Assembly: GCA_031291615.1 (NCBI GenBank)
Contig: JARLIS010000029.1
Location: 1-64,000, forward strand
DNA: 64,000 nucleotides
Source of the DNA: Parvibaculum sp.
GTDB lineage: Bacteria > Pseudomonadota > Alphaproteobacteria > Parvibaculales > Parvibaculaceae
Direction: 5' to 3'
Shown: positions 41,177-49,790 of the stretch, piece after piece
Numbering within the stretch: position 1 is the first letter of the stretch
Layout: the number at the start of each line of letters is the position of its first letter
Position numbers and translations under genes: made by a program
The notes under the pieces: model-generated
The model's input: the letters and a program-made list of their open reading frames with translations, nothing else
Databases searched by the model: none
What the model was told of the DNA's origin: nothing

Positions 41177-43195
41177 ATGTTCAAATCCATCCTGATCGCC
41201 AACAGGGGCGAGATCGCGGCGCGCGTCATGCGGACGGCGCGGGCCATGGGCTTGCGCACCGTCGCCGTTTATTCGGATGCCGATGCGGGCGCCTATCATG
41301 TGCGGCAGGCGGACGAGGCAGTGCATATCGGCCCGGCGGCGGCGAAGGAATCCTATCTCGTCATCGAGAAGATCATCGCGGCAGCGAAAGCGTCCGGCGC
41401 CGAGGCGATCCATCCGGGCTACGGGTTTCTGTCCGAGAATGTCGCCTTCGCCGAGGCTTGCGAGAAAGCGGGGCTTATTTTCGTCGGGCCGCCTGCCTCG
41501 GCCATTCGGGCGATGGGGCTGAAGGATGCGGCCAAGGCGCTGATGGAGAAGGCCGGCGTGCCGGTCGTGCCCGGCTATCACGGCGAGATGCAGGATGCGC
41601 GCTTTCTCGAAGGGGAGGCGCAGAAGATCAGCTATCCCGTTCTCATCAAGGCGGTGGCGGGCGGCGGCGGCAAGGGCATGCGCCGCGTCGACGATCCGGC
41701 GAAGTTCGAGGCGGAACTGAAATCGGCGCAGCGCGAGGCCGGTTCCGCGTTTGGCGACGAGCGCGTGCTGGTCGAGAAATATGTCGCGCGGCCGCGGCAC
41801 ATTGAAATCCAGGTCTTTGCCGACGCGCATGGAAATGCGGTCTATCTGCATGAGCGCGATTGTTCGTTGCAGCGCCGCCACCAGAAAGTGATCGAAGAGG
41901 CGCCCGCGCCGGACATGCCGCCCGAGATGCGCCGCGCCATGGGCGAGGCGGCGGTCGCTGCCGCCAAGGCCATCGGCTATCGCGGGGCGGGAACGGTGGA
42001 GTTCATCGCCGACGCCTCGAAGGGGCTGCGGGCGGACGCCTTCTGGTTCATGGAGATGAATACGCGCTTGCAGGTCGAACATCCGGTGACGGAAGCGATC
42101 ACGGGCACCGATCTCGTCGAATGGCAGCTTCGTGTCGCGGCGGGGGAAAGGCTGCCGCTCGCGCAGAAGGACATTCCGCTCAAGGGACATGCGGTCGAAG
42201 TGCGGCTCTATGCCGAAGACCCGGCGAAAAAGTTCTTTCCCTCGACGGGCAAGCTCATTCGCCTCCGTGCGCCGAAGGACGAGGCGCATATACGCTGCGA
42301 TATGGGCGTTGAGGAAGGCGACGAAGTTTCGATGTTCTACGATCCGATGATCGGCAAGATCATCGCGCATGGCGAAACGCGCGACGTGGCGCTGGCGCGG
42401 CTCCGCCATTTCCTGACCGGCATGGAAGTCGCGGGACCGAAGACCAATCTCGCATTTCTTGCCGCCGTGATGGGACATGAAGCGTTCCGGCGCGCCGATA
42501 TCGATACGGGCTTCATCGACAGGCATCTCGATGCGCTGGTTCCGTTGCCCGGCGTTTCCGCCGAGGTGCTCGGCGCGGCCTTGATCGGCCATGTGCTGAC
42601 GCGGGTGCGAAGGGCGAGGGCGGCGCAGGCGGCGACGCGCGATCCCTGGTCGCCCTGGGCGGCGACGGATGAGTGGATCGTCGGCGGACACAGGACCGAG
42701 ACGATGAAATTCATTGTCGGCGGGGTGGCCTTGTCCGTTCCGGTGACGCCGCGCGGTTCCGCCGCGCATTTCGTGCATGAGGGGACCGAGCATCTCGTCA
42801 CGGGGTCGCTGGAGCCCGATGGAAAGATGGCGGTCGCCGTTGACGGGCGCGGGTTCAAGGCGGCCTTCGTGCCGGCGGAGAGCGGGTTCACCGTCATCCG
42901 CGAAGGCGTCGCCACGGAATTTTCCTATCCAGATCCGCTCGACGTCGACGTTGCTTCGGAAGCCGATACAGGCGCGCTCAAGGCGCCGATGCCGGGCAAG
43001 ATCGTGCAGGTTCTGGCCGTTCCCGGCGCGTCGGTTCGCAAGGGCGCGGCGCTCGTCGTCATGGAGGCGATGAAAATGGAACAGACGCTTGCGGCGGCGG
43101 CCGATGGCGTCATAGCCTCCGTCCATGTCGCGGCCGGCGATCAGGTGGAGGCCGGCGCGGCGCTTGTCGTGTTCGAGGAGAAGGCGGAAGCGTGA
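41177..43195 (+). CDS. mccA: 3-Methylcrotonyl-CoA carboxylase alpha subunit (biotin carboxylase, BCCP)
   Basis: 672 residues from the ATG at 41177; GAGGGA lies 6 bases upstream, whereas the ATG at 41171 is too close to it. Biotin carboxylase domain with KAVAGGGGKGMRRVD, a long linker domain, and the biotinyl domain with lysine in MEAMKMEQ. It pairs with mccB and is distinct from pccA at 24258. It ends in a GTGA overlap with the next gene. Confidence 0.93.
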   Translation: MFKSILIANRGEIAARVMRTARAMGLRTVAVYSDADAGAYHVRQADEAVHIGPAAAKESYLVIEKIIAAAKASGAEAIHPGYGFLSENVAFAEACEKAGLIFVGPPASAIRAMGLKDAAKALMEKAGVPVVPGYHGEMQDARFLEGEAQKISYPVLIKAVAGGGGKGMRRVDDPAKFEAELKSAQREAGSAFGDERVLVEKYVARPRHIEIQVFADAHGNAVYLHERDCSLQRRHQKVIEEAPAPDMPPEMRRAMGEAAVAAAKAIGYRGAGTVEFIADASKGLRADAFWFMEMNTRLQVEHPVTEAITGTDLVEWQLRVAAGERLPLAQKDIPLKGHAVEVRLYAEDPAKKFFPSTGKLIRLRAPKDEAHIRCDMGVEEGDEVSMFYDPMIGKIIAHGETRDVALARLRHFLTGMEVAGPKTNLAFLAAVMGHEAFRRADIDTGFIDRHLDALVPLPGVSAEVLGAALIGHVLTRVRRARAAQAATRDPWSPWAATDEWIVGGHRTETMKFIVGGVALSVPVTPRGSAAHFVHEGTEHLVTGSLEPDGKMAVAVDGRGFKAAFVPAESGFTVIREGVATEFSYPDPLDVDVASEADTGALKAPMPGKIVQVLAVPGASVRKGAALVVMEAMKMEQTLAAAADGVIASVHVAAGDQVEAGAALVVFEEKAEA

Positions 43196-43626
43196 CGCTT
43201 CATCTCATCAAGTTGTGTGTCGGCGCGGACGATGTCGAAGACCTGCGGAGCTGGCAGGCGGAGCGGCTTGCGGAGAAGCGCAAGAAGAAGGAAAAGCCGG
43301 TGCTCGCCCATGTCACGCGCATGGTGCCGACGCGGGCGGCGGACATTCTTGACGGCGGATCGCTCTACTGGGTGATGAAGGGCTATATCCGCTGCCGTCA
43401 GAGGCTTCTCTCCATCGAGCCCTTTGTCGATGGCGAGGGCATCAAGCGCTGCCGGCTGGTGCTCGATCCTGAAATCGTGCTGGTGCGGCGGCGCGAACGG
43501 CGGGCCTTTCAGGGCTGGCGCTATTTCGAGGCGAAGGACGCACCCGCCGATGTGAAGGGCGTCGACGATGTGGACGACATGCCCGAAGCCATGCGCGCGG
43601 AGCTTGAGGCGCTGGGGCTGCTTTGA
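43192..43626 (+). CDS. DUF1489-family conserved protein
   Basis: 144 residues from a GTG that overlaps the mccA stop. It begins MTLHLIKLCVGADDVEDLR and has VTRMVPTRAADILDGGSLYWVMKGYIRCRQ (quoted in part), the hallmark of a family restricted to alphaproteobacteria. No function is known. Coupling to mccA could reflect cotranscription only. The C-terminus is acidic. Confidence 0.8.
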   Translation: MTLHLIKLCVGADDVEDLRSWQAERLAEKRKKKEKPVLAHVTRMVPTRAADILDGGSLYWVMKGYIRCRQRLLSIEPFVDGEGIKRCRLVLDPEIVLVRRRERRAFQGWRYFEAKDAPADVKGVDDVDDMPEAMRAELEALGLL

Positions 43627-43703
43627 AGCAATTTTCTCAAGCATCTTCCCTAGGCTGATCGTTTTATTATATCCTCCCTCTACGGGTAAAAGGGGAGGGG
43701 ACA

Positions 43704-44243
43704 ATGAATTTTATTCGCATGTTGGCCGTGGCCATGACAGCGCTTGCCCTTGCAGGCTGCGCTTCAAGTTACGGCACGTCGGGCTTTACCGGCGGCTATG
43801 ACGAAAAGGAACTGGAAGGCGGAATCTGGCGCGTGAGCTTCGGGGGCAATGGCTATACGACGCCTGAGACCACTCAAACCTACTGGCTCTATCACTGCGC
43901 CGAACTTGCAATTGCAAAGGGCTTCGACGGGTTTGAAATTTTATCGCCCATCAAGCTTACCTCCAATATCGTTCCAAATGATCCAGACGAGCCGAGGCTC
44001 ATTGAAGCATCCTTTGTCTACGTGCCGATGTATATGGACTCATCTCCCAAGCCGTCGCTGACGGCGGATATTCGGATGATCAAGAAGCCGTTCACGGAGA
44101 CGCCGCCGAGTATCTTCGACGCCAAGAAGCTCAAGGACGAGTTGACTCCTTATGTGACAGGCAAGAAATGCGACATGGGCAATGTATGCCCGCATGTCCA
44201 TAGGTATCTCTATCCGATCGGTCCTACCGACAAGCCCGTTTGA
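43704..44243 (+). CDS. CC0125/CC1285-type lipoprotein
   Basis: 179 residues with a lipoprotein signal peptide: the lipobox LAGC puts the lipid-bearing cysteine at about residue 19. The mature part begins ASSYGTSGFTGGYDEKELEGGIWRVSF, typical of this alphaproteobacterial family, with TYWLYHCAELAIAKGFDGF. Probably an outer-membrane lipoprotein; function unknown. A very strong AGGGGAGGGG site precedes the ATG. Confidence 0.8.
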   Translation: MNFIRMLAVAMTALALAGCASSYGTSGFTGGYDEKELEGGIWRVSFGGNGYTTPETTQTYWLYHCAELAIAKGFDGFEILSPIKLTSNIVPNDPDEPRLIEASFVYVPMYMDSSPKPSLTADIRMIKKPFTETPPSIFDAKKLKDELTPYVTGKKCDMGNVCPHVHRYLYPIGPTDKPV

Positions 44244-44313
44244 AGGCTGCCCTTGGCAACATAGCGATAGCTCATCGGTATCCGCAGTGATGCAGCCGAG
44301 CCGTTTCCGGGAG

Positions 44314-45180
44314 TCAGACCGGCATGTTGTCGATCAGGCGCGTGCGGCCGATCTTTGCCGCGACGAGGATGCGGGCGGGCGCGGTGACGCGGCCCGTGGG
44401 GAAGTCGGCGAGGGAGGCGGCGTCGCGGACGTCGAGATAGTCGACGTGATCGAAGCCCAGCGCGCGGACGCGGTCGGCGCCTTCGCGTGTCGCGTCGGGA
44501 ATGATCGCTCCGCCTGCGACCTTCGCCGCCGTCTCGCGCAGGATCACATTGAGCTGGCCTGCCGCCTTGCGCTCGGTTTCCGAGAGATAGACGTTGCGCG
44601 AGGACATTGCGAGGCCGTCCGCTTCGCGCAGGATCGGCCCGCCGATGATTTCGACGGGAATGTCGAGGTCCGCGACCATGCGGCGGATCACCTGCAATTG
44701 CTGCCAGTCCTTTTCGCCGAAGCAGGCGATGTCGGGCATGGCTTGCAGCAGGAGTTTTGAGACGACGGTGGCGACGCCTGCGAAATGCGTCGGGCGGAAC
44801 TTGCCTTCGAGCGGCTGGGAAACGCCCGAGACGGATACAGTGGTCGAAAAGCCGTGGGGATACATTTCTGCGGCGGCCGGCGCGAAGATGAGGTCGGCCT
44901 TGCCCGCGAGTTTTACGGCGTCGGCGGCTTCGGTGCGCGGATAGGCGTCGAGGTCTTCATGCGGCGCGAATTGCGTCGGGTTGACGAAGATCGACACGAC
45001 GGCGCGGTCTACCTTCGATTTGGCAAGATCGACAAGCGAGAGATGGCCCGCATGGAGCGCGCCCATGGTCGGCACGAGGCCGACCTTCTGGCCTGCCTTG
45101 CGCCAGCCCGCAATGGCGGCGCGCAGGTCCGCGACGGTGCGGGCGACGGGAAGGGCGTAGCTTTGCGTATCGAGGGACAT
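44314..45180 (-). CDS. panC: Pantothenate synthetase
   Basis: 288 residues. Condenses pantoate and beta-alanine with ATP. The HIGH-type nucleotide motif is PTMGALHAGHLSL, with FVNPTQFAPHEDLDAYPR and the KMSKS-like ILREADGLAMSSRNVYLS. panB is not adjacent. It is divergent from the small secreted protein at 45278. Confidence 0.95.
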   Translation of the reverse strand: MSLDTQSYALPVARTVADLRAAIAGWRKAGQKVGLVPTMGALHAGHLSLVDLAKSKVDRAVVSIFVNPTQFAPHEDLDAYPRTEAADAVKLAGKADLIFAPAAAEMYPHGFSTTVSVSGVSQPLEGKFRPTHFAGVATVVSKLLLQAMPDIACFGEKDWQQLQVIRRMVADLDIPVEIIGGPILREADGLAMSSRNVYLSETERKAAGQLNVILRETAAKVAGGAIIPDATREGADRVRALGFDHVDYLDVRDAASLADFPTGRVTAPARILVAAKIGRTRLIDNMPV

Positions 45181-45277
45181 GGGCGCTCTCCGGAAATCCG
45201 GCGCGGACCTTAAAGGAATGAGCGTCGGGGCTCAACGCGGCATGGCGAAGCGTCGGCCGCCTTCCTATATGGGCAGG

Positions 45278-45601
45278 ATGATGCGGAAACCGATTGGCCT
45301 TGCGGTTCTTGTTGCGCTATTCGCCGTGCCTGCCCATGCGGGGCAATTCCCGTGGGAGCCGGCCCAGCCCGTTGCGCCGCCGCCGCTCAACTCGGTTCAG
45401 CCGAAGACGCCCGAATTCAAGACACCGCCGATCAATGCGCCGACAAAGCCGGTGCCGGGGCATGAGAGCAGCTACGGCTACGTGCCCGGTTATCAGAGCG
45501 ACGGTCCGGTGCCGATCATTGCGCCGGGCCGGAAGTCTCAAGGCTGGGTGCCCGGCTATCATGACAGCAACGGGGCATGGGTGCCGGGGCATCCGCAATA
45601 G
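45278..45601 (+). CDS. Small secreted Pro-rich protein with GYVPGY-type repeats
   Basis: 107 residues from the ATG at 45278 (or 45281). Signal peptide at 1-20 ending AHAG. The mature part is proline-rich, followed by three degenerate repeats: GYVPGYQSDG, GWVPGYHDSNG and AWVPGHPQ. I know no function; similar W/YVPG repeats occur in small envelope proteins. It stands alone upstream of a repeat region. Confidence 0.6.
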   Translation: MMRKPIGLAVLVALFAVPAHAGQFPWEPAQPVAPPPLNSVQPKTPEFKTPPINAPTKPVPGHESSYGYVPGYQSDGPVPIIAPGRKSQGWVPGYHDSNGAWVPGHPQ

Positions 45602-45611
45602 CGAGGCTATG

Positions 45612-45701
45612 CTTCGAGACGGCTGCGGGCCGCAGCCTCCTCAGCATGAGGTCTTATTTTGAAGCCTCATCCTGAGGAGGGCCGAAGGCCCGTCTCGAAG
45701 G
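45612..45701. repeat. Dispersed palindrome, CTTCGAGAC family
   Basis: Outer arms CTTCGAGAC (45612) and GTCTCGAAG (45692-45700) enclose inner arms CCTCCTCAGCATGAGG and CCTCATCCTGAGGAGG, with one mismatch. The arrangement matches 58773-58887 and, in short form, 27404-27441. It lies between convergent genes. Confidence 0.75.
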
Positions 45702-45705
45702 ATGC

Positions 45706-46880
45706 TTACAGCCGCCCTTCGATTGCGTCCCGATAGAGCTTCTCGTAATCGCCGACCGTCATGGGCAGCGGGTTGCCGCCGGTGGACGGGTCTTCGAGCG
45801 CCATGGGGGCGGCTTCCGGGATCATGTCGAGGTCGACGCCGATCTCCTTCAGCGTGTGCGGAATGCCGATGTCCTGGCGGAGCTGGAGAACCCAATCGAC
45901 GAAGCCGGTGAAGCTCTGGTTCTTCAGGTTCATGTAGCGGGCGGAGGCGGCGAGCTTTTCCTCGATGGCGCTGCGGTTGTGCATCAGCACATAGGGCATG
46001 ACGACGGCGTTGGTCAGGCCGTGATGCGTGCCGCGCAGCGAGGAGCAGGGATGGCTCATCGAGTGCATGGCGCCGAGGCCCTTCTGGAAGGCGGTCGCAC
46101 CCATGGAGGAGGCTGCGAGCATGTAGGCGCGGGCGTCGATGTTCGAGCCGGTCTTGACCGCCACCGGCAGCCATTCCTTCACGAGGCGCATGCCTTCGAG
46201 TGCGATGCCGTTGCCCATGGGATGCCAGAGGGTGAGCAATAGGCTTCGAGATTGTGCGAAAGCGCGTCCATGCCAGTCGCTGCCGTGATGTGGGCGGGAA
46301 GGCCGACAGTGAGTTCCGGATCGGCGATCACTTCGACGGGCTGCATCTTCGGATGGAAGATGATCTTCTTCGTGTGGTCGCGCTCGTCGACGATGACGGC
46401 GGCGCGGCCGACTTCGGAGCCGGTGCCGGCCGTCGTCGGAATTGCGACGATGGGCGCGATGCCCTTGGGGTCGGCGCGCGTCCACCAGTCTTCGCGGTCC
46501 TCGTAATCCCACATCGGACGCGTCTGGCCGGACATGAAGGCGATGGCCTTGCCCGCGTCCATGGCGCTGCCGCCGCCGATCAGCACGACGCCGTCATGCT
46601 TGCCGGCGCGGAAGACCTTGAGGCCTGCATCGACATCGGCGCCGACGGGGTTCGGATGCACGTCGGCGAAAAGCGCGGAGGGAAGGCCGCCATGTTCGAG
46701 CGTATGGATCGCATCGACGATCATCTGCATCGGCTTCAGGCCCGGATCGGTGACGATGAGTGGGCGCGAGATGCCGGCGGCGCGGCAGGCGTCGGCGAGC
46801 TCGGACAGACGACCGGCGCCGAAGCGGACCTTCGTCGGATAATTCCAGTTGGAAGAGAGCGAAGCGTATTTGTCGATCAT
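45706..46880 (-). pseudogene. Iron-containing alcohol dehydrogenase, one-base frameshift
   Basis: Two overlapping frames together give one 391-residue Fe-ADH if one base is restored near 46230. The first frame (from 46880) carries GGGSAMDAGKAIAF, PTTAGTGSE and TGMDALSHNLEAYCS; the second continues with HPMGNGIALEGMRLVKEW, SHPCSSLRGTHHGLTNA and the rest. The metal ligands (Asp, His in GMDALSH; His in the later part) are on both sides of the break. The break is in a run of three G (46230-46232) where four are expected. It is either a fresh mutation or a base-call error. It belongs with the ALDH and glutamylating enzyme upstream. Confidence 0.85.
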
Positions 46881-48274
46881 TTGGTTTTAATCCGCAGGTG
46901 ATAGCTCTTCGGGCGCGTGAGATATTCATAGCCGACGCGGGAAAGCGTGCAGCCGCGGCCCGTATCCTTGACGCCCGTCCAGGCGAGCGCCGGGTCGAGA
47001 TAGTCGCAACGGTTCATGAACCAGGTGCCGGTGTCGATGCGGTCGCCGATGGCGACGGCGGCGTCTTCATCTTCCGTCCAGATCGCGGCGGTGAGGCCAT
47101 AGGGGCTGTCGTTCATCAACTGAACGGCTTCGTCGTCCGAACGCACCTTCATGATGCCGATGACGGGGCCGAAGGTTTCCTCGCGCATCACATCCATCTG
47201 GTGATTGACGTTCACGAGAACCTGCGGCGCGAGATAGGGCGTGCCGGGTTTGGAAGCGGGGAAGAGCTTCTCATCGACCAACGCCTTTGCGCCGCCGCGG
47301 ATGGCGCTTTCGACCTGGCCGCGGACGAAGGCGGCTGCCGACGAGCGCACCATGGGTCCGAGCGTCGTCGCGCCGTCGAGCGGGCTGCCGAGCTTGTAGG
47401 TCTTGGCGAGCGCGACGAAGCCTTCGACGAATTTGTCGTAGACGGATTCGTGAACGTAAAGGCGTTCCATGCCGCAGCAGGACTGGCCCGAATTGAAGTA
47501 GGCGCCATCGACGAGATTTTCGACGGCATGGGCGAGGTTCGCATCGGCGCGGACATAGGCCGGGTCCTTGCCGCCGAGTTCGAGGCCGATGCCGATGAAG
47601 CGGTCGGCCGCCGCCTTGACGACGGCATGGCCGCCGGCGACCGAGCCGGTGAAGGCGACATAATCGACGCGAGGGTCGGCGATCGTCTTTTCGGTCAGCT
47701 CATGGCTCATGTGAAGCGCGGTGAAAAGCCCGTCGGGCGCGCCCGCCTTTTCGAAGGCCTGCGCGAAGCGTTCGGCGCAGAGCGGCGTCTGGCCGGAATG
47801 CTTCAGGATGACGGCGTTGCCCGCCATGATCGCGGGCACCACGGAGTTCACCGCGATGAGGTAGGGATAGTTCCAGGCGGCGATGGTGAAGACGACGCCC
47901 AGGGGCTCGCGCTTGATGTAGCGGTGGAAGCCGTCTTTCGGGCCGACGTCGATATCGGCCAGCGTTCCGGCGGCGATGCCGACCATGTAGCGTGCGCGCT
48001 CTTCGAAGCCGCGCACCTCGCCCGCGCCATAGGCGATGGGGCGGCCCATCTGCCAGGCGAGTTCGGGCACGATGTCGTCCTTCATGGCGACAAGGGCGTC
48101 GACGAAGCGCAGGCAGAGCGCGGCGCGCTCGTCCATGCTCATCAGTTTCCAAGAGGCTTGTGCGCGCTTCGCCTCGTTCAGCGCTTCGTCAACATCGCGG
48201 GCGGTCGCCAGCGGACGTTCGACATAAATGCTCCCATCGACGGGAGATACGACTTTCAACATGGAAGCGGTCAT
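46877..48274 (-). CDS. NAD(P)-dependent aldehyde dehydrogenase
   Basis: 465 residues. Catalytic cysteine in FNSGQSCCGMER, general-base Glu in GLELGGKDPAY, Asn in FTIAAWNYPYLIA and NAD motif FTGSVAGGHAVV. It overlaps the alcohol dehydrogenase start by 4 bases and the glutamine-synthetase-like gene end by 4 bases, so it is translationally coupled to both. In this context it probably oxidises the aldehyde made by the Fe-ADH, possibly as a gamma-glutamyl derivative. Confidence 0.9.
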   Translation of the reverse strand: MTASMLKVVSPVDGSIYVERPLATARDVDEALNEAKRAQASWKLMSMDERAALCLRFVDALVAMKDDIVPELAWQMGRPIAYGAGEVRGFEERARYMVGIAAGTLADIDVGPKDGFHRYIKREPLGVVFTIAAWNYPYLIAVNSVVPAIMAGNAVILKHSGQTPLCAERFAQAFEKAGAPDGLFTALHMSHELTEKTIADPRVDYVAFTGSVAGGHAVVKAAADRFIGIGLELGGKDPAYVRADANLAHAVENLVDGAYFNSGQSCCGMERLYVHESVYDKFVEGFVALAKTYKLGSPLDGATTLGPMVRSSAAAFVRGQVESAIRGGAKALVDEKLFPASKPGTPYLAPQVLVNVNHQMDVMREETFGPVIGIMKVRSDDEAVQLMNDSPYGLTAAIWTEDEDAAVAIGDRIDTGTWFMNRCDYLDPALAWTGVKDTGRGCTLSRVGYEYLTRPKSYHLRIKTK

Positions 48275-49638
48275 CCGCGCTCAAATCCTCTCGTGACTTC
48301 CCAGTCCGTTACCCGGCGATCATATTCAAGCTGTTCCCAGCGGCCGGTGTGCAGATAGTGCTCGACGACATCCTTGCCAAGCGCGGCGCGGAGAGTAGCC
48401 GACTTTTCAAGCTCGGTCAGTGCGTCACGAAGACTTCGCGGCAGCGAGGGAATGCCTTCGCCCGCATAGGCGTCGCCCGAAAATTCGGGTTCGAGCTTCA
48501 TCTTCTTTTCCACCCCGTCGAGGCCCGAGGCGATGAGCGCCGAGAAGGCGAGGTAGGGGTTCACATCGGCGCCGCCGATACGGCACTCGACGCGCAGGCT
48601 CTTGCCGTGGCCGCAAAGGCGGAAGCCAGCCGTGCGGTTGTCGTTCGACCAGACGACGTTGGTCGGCGCGAAGGTGCCGTTGACGAAGCGCTTGTAGGAA
48701 TTGATGTTCGGCGCGAGGAAGTAGGTCATTTCGCGGGCGTGCTTCAACTGGCCGGCGAGGAATTGCTGCCCGAGTTCGGACAGGCCGTGGATCTTGCTCT
48801 TGGCGTCGTGGAAGAGCGCCTTCTTTTCCTTGTCGTCCCAGAGCGAAATGTGGATGTGGCAGGAGGAACCGGCCAAGGCATAGTTCCACTTGGCCATGAA
48901 GGTGATCGCCTTGCCGTGCAGATGGGCGATTTCCTTGATGCCGTTTTTCAGGATCACATGCCGGTCGGCCATTTCGAGCGCCTCGGCATAGCGGATGTTG
49001 ATCTCTTCCTGACCGGGGCCCCATTCGCCTTTGGAGTTTTCGACGGGAATGCCTGCGCCTTCGAGCCCGTTGCGGATCGCGCGCATGATCCCTTCTTCCT
49101 TGGTCGTGCCGAGGACGTGGTAGTCCTCGATATAGAAGTTCGCCGTCTTGAGGCCGCGATAGCCTTTTTCATGCGCGGCTTCGTAGCTGTCGTCGAAGAG
49201 GTAGAATTCGAGTTCGGAGGCGGTCATCGCCTTCATCTTTGCCTTGGCGAGGCGCTTCAACTGCTTCTTCAGGATCGCGCGAGGCGCATGCGGCACGTCT
49301 TCTCCGTGATGGTCGAGCGTGTCGCAGAGAACGAGCGCGGTGCCGGGAAGCCAGGGGATGCGGCGCAGCGTGCCGAGGTCGGGCTTCAGAACGAAGTCGC
49401 CATAACCTTGCGCCCAGCTCGCGGCCTTATAGCCGGGCACGGGCTCCATGTCGGTGTCGACGGTCAGCAGATAATTGCAGGCATGCGTTTCATGCACGGC
49501 CGTGTCGAGGAAGTAGCTTGCCTGCATGCGTTTGCCGACGAGGCGGCCCTGCATGTCGGGCATCGCCATGACGATGGTGTCGATGTCGCCCTTGGTCGTC
49601 AGGTTCGACAATTGGTCGAGAGTGAGCATTCCACGCAT
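48271..49638 (-). CDS. Glutamine-synthetase-like gamma-glutamyl-amine ligase
   Basis: 455 residues, GS fold. ATP and glutamate-site motifs: TASELEFYLFD, GPGQEEINIRY, AGSSCHIHISLWD, NRTAGFRLCG and RVECRIGGADVNPYLAF. It lacks the Tyr-adenylylation site region of housekeeping GlnA and is shorter at the N-terminus, as in PuuA (gamma-glutamylputrescine synthetase) and GlnA4-type enzymes. Linked to ALDH, Fe-ADH and an APC permease. The amine substrate cannot be read from the sequence. Confidence 0.85.
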   Translation of the reverse strand: MRGMLTLDQLSNLTTKGDIDTIVMAMPDMQGRLVGKRMQASYFLDTAVHETHACNYLLTVDTDMEPVPGYKAASWAQGYGDFVLKPDLGTLRRIPWLPGTALVLCDTLDHHGEDVPHAPRAILKKQLKRLAKAKMKAMTASELEFYLFDDSYEAAHEKGYRGLKTANFYIEDYHVLGTTKEEGIMRAIRNGLEGAGIPVENSKGEWGPGQEEINIRYAEALEMADRHVILKNGIKEIAHLHGKAITFMAKWNYALAGSSCHIHISLWDDKEKKALFHDAKSKIHGLSELGQQFLAGQLKHAREMTYFLAPNINSYKRFVNGTFAPTNVVWSNDNRTAGFRLCGHGKSLRVECRIGGADVNPYLAFSALIASGLDGVEKKMKLEPEFSGDAYAGEGIPSLPRSLRDALTELEKSATLRAALGKDVVEHYLHTGRWEQLEYDRRVTDWEVTRGFERG

Positions 49639-49790
49639 TCAGCAGGCTCCTTTTAGGGGTATGGACGGCAATTGCCGGGCCCAGACAACGGAAGCCGGTT
49701 TGCGGCCTTCGCCGCAGTCCGCTTCCATTTCCGAGGGTGGGACGCATCGGCACGATGTCCGATGCGTCCCTGGTCTCAGCGAGCGGCCGG

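Noticed and set aside
38869..41259. 796-residue minus-strand frame that appears to fuse a TetR regulator to a long N-terminal extension.
   Set aside because: Only the last 196 residues are TetR-like; the rest is the antisense of mccB, which is strongly conserved on the plus strand. High GC keeps antisense frames open.
47992..49656. 554-residue plus-strand frame over the ligase gene.
   Set aside because: Antisense to the glutamine-synthetase-like gene, which carries all family motifs.
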